Source of the DNA: Cryptomeria japonica
Lineage: Eukaryota; Streptophyta; Pinopsida; Cupressales; Cupressaceae
Assembly: GCF_030272615.1 (NCBI RefSeq)
Contig: NC_081415.1
Coordinates: 422,807,757 to 422,871,756 of the forward strand
Direction of reading: 5' to 3'
Length of the DNA stretch: 64,000 nucleotides
Under the pieces are notes generated by a model, which saw nothing but the letters and a program-made list of their open reading frames with translations, made no database searches and had not been told where the DNA came from. A program made the translations under genes and the position numbers. Below, one piece after another: positions 31,668 to 42,556 of the stretch (position 1 is its first letter; each line of letters opens with the position of its first letter).

Positions 31668-32888
31668 TATAGCATTATAAATTGTAACCGATCCAATTTA
31701 CACTTCATGTTTGTGCTCCTACTTTAGCGTGTCCTATCTCCATCCCCTCTCTAGGTCCGATTTGACCATATTCTTTAGCTTTGATGTCATAAACAACATT
31801 TGGTGGGTTCCATCTTAGAGGCCTCTCTCCCATTTTTCTTTTTATTGGTCATGTTTGTTGGAGGACCAGGGTGTTGAGCATCCTGGTCTAGATTAGGACA
31901 CCCCAAAATGCCCCGGTCTCCCTTAAACAAGCCCCAATTTGAAATGGGATAGACCCTTTACTTCTGCGATGGTTGTTGGTCCCTGTGGTTACACATGATC
32001 GTTGGAAGTCGGCATAATTGGTAATTTACCTGGGGAACCCTATATAAAGACATCATAACAATTTATTTTCACCTAGAGAAGCAATCTAACTCTCCATCTA
32101 TAATATTCGTGCATCCATGAAGCATTCATAATCAAACATCTTCAAAGATTCAGGGCTTCATATTCATCATTCAAGCATTATCAAGCAAAGTTACATCAAT
32201 CTTCATGCAAGCATGTGTGTGTCATAGGATTTTTCATGTTCATGCATTACAATCAACGTTTGTGATTACTTCCAAAGAACATTACATCATCATCAATAAT
32301 TGTAGATCTGAGGTATATCTTCTTAACATTTATTTCAATATTTGCATTATTTCATTTAAGGTTAATTCCTAAACTAGAGGTTGACTTAGGAAAACCCCTA
32401 TCCACAACATATTTACCTCTTTTTCTTTGTGCAGGAAATAGGTGTAGGAGCTATATTCTAGAATTTCAGTAGAATCAACAGTGATGAACAAGTTCAACTT
32501 TCAATGGAGGAAAATTCAGAGGACTATGGGGGATTTGTGCCACTTGGTCTTGAAAAATTAGGCCAAACTTCTAGGAACAGGTTCTGAATCTATTCTTTTG
32601 CCTAGATCCCAGTCTGTGGCTCTGTGGGACATTTGTAGCATTTCGTATCGGTCAATTTACTTCATTTATCCCTCATTTTGCCCAAATTTCATAACTACAT
32701 TCCGAATTCAACTAAGAAAGAGGATAATCATTCCCAACAAGTGAATCTAATCAAAATATCAACCCTTTCCTTATTTGGATGGAGGCTAGATCTATTAGGT
32801 TCACCCTTCTTTCAATGTATTTAGTTAATTGGGATTATTAGTGGTTTTATTATCTTAATTGACCCTAATTCCAAATTACACAATTACA
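31668..32888 (+). repeat. Element B 3' LTR (about 1221 bp)
   Basis: It starts TATAGCATTA, a decayed TGTAGC start when compared with element D's TGTAGCGTCC, and ends CACAATTACA like the 5' copy. It carries GGACCAGGGTGTTGAGC at 31862, a relative of D's LTR hairpin, and a TATA box at 32041. Confidence 0.75.
32041..32049 (+). promoter_or_regulatory. Candidate TATA box in element B 3' LTR
   Basis: TATATAAAG preceded by GGGGAACCC, about 373 bases into the LTR, close to the spacing seen in element D (about 355). The segment is missing from the truncated 5' LTR. Confidence 0.5.
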
Positions 32889-35781
32889 GTTAGAGCTTTG
32901 ACCCAAAATAGAACTAATATCATTGATCTTTGATCATTTGATGATTCATATTGCATATGTAAAACAATATTAAGTATTATTTATTTTCCAACTCAAAAAT
33001 TTCAGCTTGTTGAGACATTGTATAATCGACGTTGTTAACCCTTTATTCTATGGCATAAAAGGCTCTAAGCTTTTTATATTAAAAATTAAAATATAGAGGA
33101 TATTAGAACAAGATATTAATTTCAATCTCCCTCTCCAATAAATAATTTAACTCTTTTTTTAGAATAAAAGCCTATAAGCATGAACTTATTTTAAAATACA
33201 AAAGATATTACATATATTTATCCATTGAACAAAAATGTTGAGAAGGACCACACCAAAGAAAATATTGTAAAAATTTAATCGAAGAACAAAATGGTTGAGT
33301 AAAACCATGACCAAAAAATTGCATCAAATAAAAATGCTATAAGCCTAAACTTCATTTTCCCCATGATCCTCTACAAGAACCTCCACTCAAGTTATTGTCA
33401 TTACAACCATCGAAGGAACAACATGAGGAACCGCCACTCAATTAATTGTCAGGGGAATTAACTGACTACCAAAGTAATGGCTTCTTATACTTGACATCAG
33501 TCCAAATGGAACAAAACACAAAGAAGATACATACAAAAAAATATGAAATTTGAGAATTGAGATGCATCAACACCCACCATATGGTTACAATTGACATGTG
33601 TGATCACCTTTTCTAAGAGCATTAATTATTAGGGTGACATACACCCAACTCAAATTCACTCAACTATAGGAATTGGCATTAATGATGAAATAATAATACC
33701 AATCACAATAGTAAATACTAAAGATCACAAACTGACATATTATTTTTATTTATTAAATTAAGACCATCAAGTTGTGAGTGTTAAAATCATTATATAGCCC
33801 TTCAAGATTCAACATTTAATTTACCACAAGCCAATAAAGTTGTTATTAAATATTATTTATTTTTCAACTAAAAAAAATAAATTTTATTATTTAATATTAG
33901 TAAATTTTACTAAATTCATTGCATTTCTATAGTCTATGATGTTTATTAGTTCCTTTCATGGCAGGAATACTTATGCATCCACCATGGTGTTAAATGGTTA
34001 TTAGTTATTGTCCTTGACAACCAATGAGTATTTCAAAAATTTGAAACTAAAATAAATTTTTGTTTATTCAAAAGTTAACATGCACAATTTTTAACAAAAA
34101 AAATTTAAAAACATAATTTATTTCTCATCTCATTGATCGACATTAATTCTAGTAGGCATAAAATTTAATTTTTATCAATAAAAAATAAGAATTTTGCTGT
34201 CAAATTTGTACATTTAATAAATGATATGTATGGATGATTTTGATTTTATTATATATTTTATTAAAAAAATATGATTGACATTAAATAAATTCCATCTTCC
34301 CGTAACATTTAACTCACGTGGGAAACAAGTAAATTGCATTTCGTTTATCGCCTACTGTTTACGTGCTGTTTTTTTTTTCCACCGTTTTCCATGCACTACT
34401 ATCCATGAGATACTTCATCAACAATATCGGTGGAGTGACGTCTGACATTTTTTAAATTAATGGCAGATATGATATTTTTTGGGTCCATTAACTATCATAA
34501 CTTATTTCTTTTCATGAGCTTTATTTTACATATCTTAAATATTAAATATTAAATTATTAATTATATTGTAAAATTGTAATTATTAGTAATGTTGGGATCT
34601 TTAGTTTAAAATTTATATATTCATTTAAGAGTTATTTAATTTTGTTGCATTATTTATTACAATTTTATTTGAATTAGTTTATTTACAATATATTTAAGAA
34701 TTATTTTAAAGTTATTTTTATTTACTTAAAAAAGTTTATATATTTTATTTGCTTAAGAATTATGTTATTTTACTTAAAATTATTTTATTTGTATTTTTAT
34801 TTCTTGTTGCTGCTTTAGTTATACTTAAAAGCAATAATATTGGGATAGTATTTATGTTGAGAGGTGTTCCAAAATAGTAAAAGGTATGTAACATCATGTT
34901 GTGATGTTACACATAAAAACCAAATTATAAATGACATATATTAAAAAATTATTAAATGAAAAGGGTGATCCCACAATAGTGCATCCCATTTTTGCATCAA
35001 AGTGGAACATTGAAATTAACACTTTTTAGACCAAAATTTCCATTTGAAATAAATACTAAATATTTTTAAAATGGATTTGATTATGTAAAAATGTTAAGAC
35101 ATTTAAAAAAAGAAAGTAAAACTATTAAAAATATATATTTAAAATATTCTAAACTTTTTTACATAGCCATTGTAAAGTAAGCTTGTTTAAATCATTTAAA
35201 AAATAAGTACATTTATTTAAGGTGGTGAAATATATATATGTAACTTTTATTGTTAATTAATTTAAATTTATTAATAATAATTTTTTAATTAATATATATT
35301 AAAATTAAAAGTAACTAATATTAATAAAATCTATATTTTATACTATTAACTTTATTTAATTAATTTAATAATTATATATAATTATACATTAATTAATAAT
35401 AACAGGTTTAGATAATTTGAATTACACTAATTGCAAACAATTAGAAACCACACCTATTACATAACTATCTGTTTTTCAAATAATGTCAACAAATAGACCT
35501 CTAATATTTTGCCAAGTTTGATGTAGAAAGCATATACAAATAGGTTTAGGGGTGATGTAGAGTAATTTCTTACAATTTGAACACCATCATAGTAAACAAA
35601 TAAATTTCTTTACAAATAACAACAATAAATAATTCTCACTTCTTTTGTAATAAAAAATAAAAAATAGCTCTCCACAAAGTACAATAAGTGTAATATACTA
35701 TATTTAGTGAGAGGGTAATAAATCTAGCAAAATTTGACTATAGAATCTTCTCTCTTTATCTTCTCATAAATCTATCTCTCC
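32889..35781. other. AT-rich intergenic DNA
   Basis: No ORF, LTR or RNA gene recognised. 34500-35450 is extremely A/T-rich. At 33765-33860 the words TTAAGACCATCA and CCACAAGCCAATAAAGTTG match 37300-37395, and 32905-32990 resembles 37455-37560, so parts belong to a dispersed repeat. A G-box CACGTG (34315-34320), a TACGTG and a TGACGTC word lie within 130 bases around 34315-34446. Confidence 0.4.
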
Positions 35782-36191
35782 CCTCCCTATAACTATCTCT
35801 CCATATCTATTTCTATATCTCTACTTTCTATTTATTTGTATATGTGCTTATCTCCTTTTTTCTTTCTTTTTTTTTTTCTACTCTAAACTAGCCACACTAT
35901 TGGCAGAAATTTGACACCCTCCCTATAACTATCTCTCTGCATATCTATTTCTATATCTTTACTTTCTATTTTGTATCTGTACTTATCTCCTTGTTCCTCT
36001 CTTCTTTTTCATTTTCTACTCTAAACTAGCCACACTATTGGAGAAGCTTGATGCCCTCCCTATAACTATCTCTCTCCATATCTCTTTCTATATCTATACT
36101 TTCTATTTACTTTTATCTATGCTTCTCTCTTTGTTTCTCTCTTCATCTTTTTTCATTTTCTACTCTAAACTAACCATACTATTGGCAGGAA
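35782..36191 (+). repeat. Tandem repeat, three copies of about 137 bp
   Basis: Copies start CCTCCCTATAACTATCTCTC at 35782, 35918 and 36055. Each ends CTACTCTAAACTAGCCACAC followed by TATTGG. The unit is C/T-rich on the plus strand. Copies differ by small indels. Confidence 0.85.
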
Positions 36192-37299
36192 CATGACGCT
36201 TTGCGTCTCATGTTGTAAGTGATTTTTGTGTTAAATTGTGTAGAATTTAACTTTCATTATCAAAAGACATATATTAATGTAATAGTATACAAATTTAAAT
36301 AAATAAAAAAATGGCTTTATAGAAGCCCGATACAGTAAAAAAATACATTGCATAACTTAAAAAACAAAAAATAAAAATAAATTGGAACTCGAGAGACAGT
36401 TAAATCTATAAAACCAGGCTGGGTAGCATCAACATATTGAATTAGTTGAGGATGTGGGTCCAACAGAGGTGAGTGGTGACTTAACAAGAAACAAAGAGCC
36501 TAAAATATCTCTTTAGTGCACTCTACAAACTCCCCCCTAACTCTCCTTTATGAGCTTGAAGTGAGTTTTGTGCATTGATGTTGCATGAGTTATGAAGGGT
36601 ATGCTTGATGGATGAATAAACACACATTATAGGTGGAGAATTTTGGATATATACGTTCTTGAACAAACCACCAATAGGAGTATCACTTACCTAAAAAACA
36701 AACATATTCATAAAGGGATTTAGAAAAGGAATACTAAAAAAGGTAGGGCTCTTGAATATAATGAAATGCTAACTCTGGACTATTCTTGCATCTTGTGTTA
36801 GATATAATTCATTAGGAAATAATGACTAGGCAATTTTAGAAGGAAATAGTACTTGTGGATGGCCTAATAGTTGGTCATGGTCCGATATTGCACACAACGC
36901 CTCCCACACTTCAATGTAGTATATTTTGAAGATGGACCCCAACACTTTTGCATCAATTTCTCTATCAATTAGGGCCTCCCAATTTACAATTGAGAGGAAA
37001 AATCACTTGTTCAAATGTTTAGCTATTATGAACTCCTCTAGTTGAGATATTAGTGCTTGCAGAGAACCAAACAAAACTATAGAATGTGGATAAATATTAC
37101 AAAAGCTATAATTTAATGTAGATAAATATTTTTTAGTGTGAGTGTTATATGGCATTAGGTAATGTACTTTGAAGCATTGAAAATATACAAAATCTATGGT
37201 GAGGAAATAATTAAATGTCTAGTTACGGTTTTCAATAAATTTCACTCGCTTCCAATCAAAACATGATATCATTGCTATTTTTGAAGATATCCCAATGAC
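36192..37299. other. Intergenic DNA without recognisable feature
   Basis: A/T-rich, no protein-like frame longer than about 50 codons, no repeat found within the window. Confidence 0.4.
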
Positions 37300-38130
37300 A
37301 GATGAAATTAAGACCATCACGTTAGCAAGTACCAACATCAATGCATAAACCTTTTAGTATTTGATTCACCACAACCCAATAAAGTTGTTGATAGTGGACA
37401 CTTATCTCTATTCAAGAGACTTTATGTTGGAATTTGGCCGTGTCACAACTTTGGCCCATAATTGAACTTATGTTGTTGATCTTCGATAACCCAATGATGC
37501 ATATTGCATATGCAAATATGCAATATGAATATTATTTATATTCTAATTGCCTTTGAAATTGAATATTATTTATTTTCTAATTGCAAAATTACATGTATGT
37601 TGCACTTCCTAGATACTTGTTAACATGTCTCAATTTTGAAGACTTTGTGTAGGAAATTGGTTGTGTGAGAGCTTCGGCTTGGAATATAACTTATGTCATT
37701 GCTATTAAATCATGTGATAGTGCATATGTAAATATAAATATCAAATAGTAATAATTTTCTAAATTAATTTTTTTACGGAAGAGCCACATGTCGAGTCCTT
37801 ATTGCATCACATGTCCTCAGTTAAATGCACATTTTAATAGGAAGAGCCATTCAAGTTTGTTCTTCTGTGTCTCTTGTTGACACACATCATTCTTAGTGAA
37901 ATGGTATGATAGCTCAACACCCATGACATCGTGTAATGAGTATTGGGTCATTCCTATGTCCCAAAATTTACTTTACAAGGATAATAAAGTTGTTGACCCT
38001 TGTCTTAATTCTAGAGACTTTATGCACAAATTTGTGCATGTGAGAACTTCAGTCCAAGAACAACCTATGCCATTGATCTATGATCACACAACAATGCATA
38101 TGCAAATCTATTTAAAGTTATAAGTTTGCC
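37300..38130. repeat. Dispersed degenerate repeat family, three adjacent copies
   Basis: A block with GACTTTATG, a GTGTGAGAGCTTC-like segment, then TATG...ATTGATC...GATCA and AATGCATATGCAAAT recurs near 37425-37530, 37647-37735 and 37995-38110. Diverged copies also lie near 32890-32990 and 33765-33860. Probably remnants of one old transposon; I do not recognise the family. Confidence 0.5.
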
Positions 38131-39153
38131 AAGTAAATTTATTATTATCATTTAGCATTTGATATTCTCACTACCAACATTATAATTTTTTAAAACTTAA
38201 CACATTCGTTGACATTAAATTTAGAATTTTGGATGTTTAGATCACCAATAAATTTTTTTTGTCATAATAAAAGCATAACTTGCCAACGAAAATAATTCTT
38301 TTGTTTTCAATACGAGCACGATTCACCAACAACAATATTTTATTTGTTTGAATACAAGAACAAGTCACCAACAAAAATATTTTATTTGTTTATGGAATAT
38401 GAATATTCGCCAAGATTTTGTACAAATTTCAAGTGATCTAAAAAAAATCATCAATAGAGTTAATATGTTTTTTTGAAGAAAAACAAAAAAATCCACCAAA
38501 ACAATTTAATATTTTTTTTACGAATAATGAAAGGTTTGCCAAGGTTTAATATTTTTTCGAGAGGGTGGGGGAGTGGGTTCTTAAATTTTTTCCTAGCGAC
38601 AACTTAATATTTAATAATTAATTTACATTATATTCTATTTAACATTAATAGTTTAAATAAAACATCATGTAATGGTTAGTGTGTTCACAAAACAAGATTC
38701 TATTTAATTCTATGTAAAAATATTAAAGGTTAATTATATTTTTCAATTAAAAACAATAAAAGATAATTAGAAGTTAAATAAATAACAAAGATTTGTTTTC
38801 ATGGGTCTTTGCAAGATAATCTGCTACATAATCCTAATTTATGTATCAAATGGATTCCTCCCTATATTGACACATTGAAACTTAATTTTTATGGAGCAAC
38901 TAAAGGGAAACCCAATATTTCATAATTGTTTTCACCGATTTCAGCTAACTTGAATTGTGGGACAACTCCTACGAAACTTGTCCGTTTCGTGGCCCACGTC
39001 CTACAAGATCAGTTGACTTATCTCGTAACTCATGTTGGTTTGCATCTTTTCTTTGCATCATTTTCCGTTTTCATGTCTTGTCCTCTGTTTTATCCCTTAA
39101 CTGCACTTCATGTTTTAAAATGCGAAATGCAGTTAATTTTTGAGTTTGTCTAT
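38131..39153. other. Intergenic DNA without recognisable gene
   Basis: A/T-rich with AACAAAAATATTTTATTTGTTT-like imperfect repeats near 38330-38395. 38940-39120 is less A/T-rich and holds overlapping open frames in two plus frames without recognisable protein content. Confidence 0.4.
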
Positions 39154-39515
39154 ACGTAGGGTTTTAAAACTCGAAGTACATTTTTGCTTGCACGTAGGGT
39201 TCTAAAACTCAAAGTGCATTTTTGCCCGCACGTAGGGTTTTAAAACCCAAAGTGCATTTTTGTCTACATGTAGGGTTTTAAAACCCAAAGTGCATTTTTG
39301 TCTCCACGCCAGGTTTTAAAACCCGAAGTGCAGTTTTGTCTACAAAATGGTGTAGGCTAGGGTTTAAAACCCAACTTGCAAGTCTTTCTAGTGATCGCGC
39401 GGGTTTTAAAACCTGACCTACAACTTATGTTTTACCACATTAGCAAATTGGGTTTTAAAACCCGATATGCTAGTATGACCTAACCTTGTGTAGATTGGGT
39501 TTTAAAACCCGATCT
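39154..39515 (+). repeat. 38-bp tandem array built on GGGTTTTAAAACCC palindromes
   Basis: Units start ACGTAGGG or close variants at 39154, 39192, 39230, 39268 and 39306, a spacing of exactly 38 bases each time. Each unit has GTAGGGTTTTAAAACCC (the 14-base GGGTTTTAAAACCC is a perfect palindrome) and AAGTGCATTTTTG. Four looser copies of the palindrome follow near 39359, 39400, 39450 and 39498 with spacing of 40-50 bases. Confidence 0.9.
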
Positions 39516-39594
39516 GCTGATTTTACTGACTTTTTTTTCTAAGGGTCATTTTTTCTTTCAGACATTGTTTTAAGTCTTTGAAGTTGGAAATTTG

Positions 39595-39724
39595 ATGATG
39601 AACAAAAGATTCTACCCCTTTGATACCATTTTACAAGAATTTACTTCAATGATAAGCCAACTAGTGGATGATGAGTTCTCTTTAGCCTCATTTGCTAAGT
39701 TGATCAAAATTCAAGCCAACTTGG
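39595..39724 (+). other. Small open frame cut by LTR insertion
   Basis: From ATG 39595 the frame reads MMNKRFYPFDTILQEF and continues 43 codons to the LTR start at 39725, with plausible amphipathic helices. It is short, and no match to a family is recognised. It may be the start of an older element or chance. Confidence 0.2.
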
Positions 39725-41918
39725 TGTTGGCATTTGCATGAAGATTGCATTAATGATATGTTATGTTGTCATTGATGTCAATTATCTGGTAATGCTATTG
39801 TTGATATTGTCTTGTAACCGATAGGAAGAGCTTTGTGAAAGACATTGTAAACTGGTATGTAAGTTTGTGAGTTGAACCGGTAACCGGTGTAAGAGGTTAA
39901 ACCCTATCTATGTAATGTAACCGGTAAACCCTACCAATTGTTTTTGTTAAACCCTAACCGATTAAGGTTGTTGAATTGGTTATGTTGGTTTATGATCTGA
40001 TGTTGAGCAGTAATGATGGTGACACGTATGGTCATTGTATAAAGACAAGCTCAAAATGTTTTGGCGTGTTTGTTTGTCTAGGGAATAAGAAAAATGTATT
40101 GCATCTAATGCAAAGCGCGTGATGAGTTATTGGGCTCGATGATGCAGTAATCAAGGAGCGGTTGAAGTTTTCTTAATTGATGTGTAGAGATTGCTATGAA
40201 ATCCAACGGTCATACTTGTACCAACTTGTTTGTAATCTCGATGAGAGAATTAGGTTTTTGTTGTGTTACCAACCTAATTGATTTGTATTTAAGGTCGATG
40301 AAGTTGTTTTATTTAGAGTTGGCAAGAGTTGGTAGAAATCAGTTGAGTGTGTGGTTGCCAAACTGGATAATGAGTCTGCTGCTTGAATAAAGGCAGATAG
40401 GAGCTTAAAAGCATCTGATCAAGCAAGTGTAGTGCTATTCAGACAGATCAAGCAAACTCCTGTTGTTTTCTAAAAATTATAGCAAAATTGAAATCCCCTA
40501 ACCGGGTAAGCTCTAACAAGCTTGATTACTTATTAAATCCTCTAACAAGGTGATCCATTAGATTGGATTTTCAAATCCTCTACTGAGGTTACTCCTTATA
40601 AGGTATTTTCTTCTAACAAGGCATTTCTAGTCAATCCCTTAACCGGGTGATTCCTAACAGGATCCGTTCTTTACAAGACTTTTGTAAAAGCTTTAACAAA
40701 CCTGGCTCCTAACATGGTGAACTTTCGAAGAGTTCATATATTATCTTGTGAGTCTCATCTCATTGTGGTTTTTACCTATTTGGGTTTCCACGTCAAAAAT
40801 TACTTGTGTCATGTGGTGAATGTTTTTGTGGTTATGATCTTATGGTTGATTTGATTAACTACTTAACTATTCTGATAAGGCATGATAACCAGAAGCTTTG
40901 AGAAATGGAATATGTTGACATATGATAAAGCATTTGGATGTTTACAAGTTTAATGTTGTTTACTGTTAAGTTGCTGTAACAGTCAACCAGATTTTATTAT
41001 GAGTATTTACAGTGGTTGTAGACACCTAAAATTGTCATGTCTAATTAAATAAATATTTTATTTATTTAATTATCTAAGCTTAATTCTTCTATTAATTAAA
41101 TAAATCTTTATTTATTTAATTAATTCATTTATCCTCTTCTAGCCTTATTTCTCATTTAAATAAATACATTTATTTATTTAAATTATCCTCTTCCTAAATT
41201 AAATAAATATCTTATTTATTTAATTGATCCCACTTCTTCTATTAATTAAATAAATATTTATTTATTTAATTAATTCATTAACCTTTTCTACCCATGACAC
41301 ATGTCATTCATCTCTTAATTCATACACTACCTACCCCTTTCATTATTTTATTATTTCCTTTACCTACCCTCTAATCCTAGCCGACTTCCTTTTTACACCT
41401 CTCAATCTTAACTCTCCATTTCATATTGTGTCTTCTATTTAAGGAGATGCCTTCTTCATTATCAAACCCTAATCACTCATGCTAATGATCTTTGATGCAA
41501 TTGACTACACTACGATCCTACTTGCAACCACATTCCGTTCTTTGTTGAGCTCTTGTGCATATTAAAATCTGAGAGCAAATATATCAAGCAAGATCAATGG
41601 AGATAGGAAGAATGGAGATCCAAACCCTATTGGACATGTGATGGTATAATCTTTGTGATTTCATTTGATTTGCATTGTCTTAGGTAATCTTCATATGTTA
41701 TGGTGGATCTTTGTTGATTGTTAGGCTAGGGTTTTGTGGTTGAATTCATTTAGCCTTTCAATATTGTTATTATTGTATCCATTTTCACCATAAACAGTGG
41801 TATTTCATTTGATAAGTTTACTTTGTGTGATTGAGATTGAGATAAGAAAGCTTGTATTAGTTTTTCTATTTACTGATTCACCCCCTTCTCAGTAATCTAT
41901 CAGATACTTATACTTTCA
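39725..41918 (+). mobile_element. Element F: Copia LTR relic (solo, 3' end damaged)
   Basis: It starts TGTTGGCATTTGCATGAAG and shares with element E's LTR the order of motifs: TTGTCATTGATGTCAATT, ACCGGT boxes, AATCCAACGGT, TCCTCTAACAAGGTGATCC, and the final TACTGATTCACCCCC stem-loop. Without the inserted LTR (element G) it is about 1.42 kb, like E's 1405. The last dozen bases and the primer site are missing, and the flanks (CTTGG and TATAA) do not match, so it is truncated or recombined. Confidence 0.8.
41027..41796 (+). mobile_element. Element G: solo gypsy-type LTR inside element F
   Basis: TGTAGACACC...ACCATAAACA, 770 bp, flanked by GTGGT on both sides (41022-41026 and 41797-41801). Its first 250 bases hold five A/T palindromes of the type ATTAAATAAATATTTATTTA. 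The start resembles the LTR of element H (52502). There is no internal region, so it is a solo LTR left by recombination. Confidence 0.85.
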
Positions 41919-42556
41919 TATAAATTTTAAGAAGAAAATGAAATGATTTTATTAATTTATAGTTTTATTCTCATTTGTATTTAATTACCATAAAATCCTT
42001 ATCATGACAAAAACCAAAAAAACTATTTATTTAAAAAACACACATATATATAAAAAATTAGATTAACAATATTTTCAAGTTAAGTTTGAATATACAATTA
42101 CTATTACTGAATTTTTCTATTAAAATTAAACTATTGTCCTAACATACCCTACCAAATTAAAAAGAATAATTATTCATTGAACATAAATAAATATGTTTAC
42201 TTGCTCTATCTTCCATCTCATTTTTTCAAGAATTTTATTTTATGATTAAAAATCACATTTGCATTCAAATCATCCTCGTCACGAATTGACAAGTGATATA
42301 TAGATTAGTGGCTTCACATGTGGGAATTATTTATGTATTGATAATATTAAACACTTTGGTATATCCAAGTAATAATAATAATAATCTATAAAAATGAATA
42401 TCCGTCCATATGTAGGAGTGCATAATTATTTGGCCAAAATTCAACATTTTAAATTTCAAGGCCAATAAATTCCATGTGTGCTCCATTTGTTATTCATATT
42501 TTAATAATTGAATAAAATTTATTACTTTGTTTTGATTTGAGATTGAGAGTTATTAA
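41919..42556. other. AT-rich intergenic DNA
   Basis: No feature recognised apart from a short AAT run near 42371-42384. Confidence 0.4.

Larger units (their letters stand above)
7482..32888 (+). mobile_element. Element B: degraded Ty3/gypsy-type element hosting elements C, D and E
   Basis: Two direct repeats in plus orientation, 7482-7853 and 31668-32888, are its LTRs. The first is followed by the primer site TTTTGGTGAACCCAAC, the second preceded by the purine tract AAAGTGGGGGTTAAA. Between them lie a repeat-module ORF (to 9018), the 19.6 kb insertion of element C, a protease-like region (28.6-29.9 kb) and a non-coding tail. Without the insertion the element is about 5.8 kb. No RT, RNase H or integrase is seen, so it was probably non-autonomous. 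The left LTR is truncated, so no target duplication can be checked. Confidence 0.75.

Noticed and set aside
39154-39515. Interstitial telomere repeat
   Set aside because: GTAGGGTTT resembles TTTAGGG, but the unit is 38 bases and palindromic, not tandem 7-mers.
39550-39724. Host exon after TTTTTCTTTCAG near 39562
   Set aside because: All frames stop within 15 codons of the apparent splice site; the short frame at 39595 starts only after two stops. Listed only as a weak open frame.
41027-41280. Miniature inverted-repeat transposons
   Set aside because: The A/T palindromes are internal to an LTR with its own target duplication and recur in other LTRs of the family.
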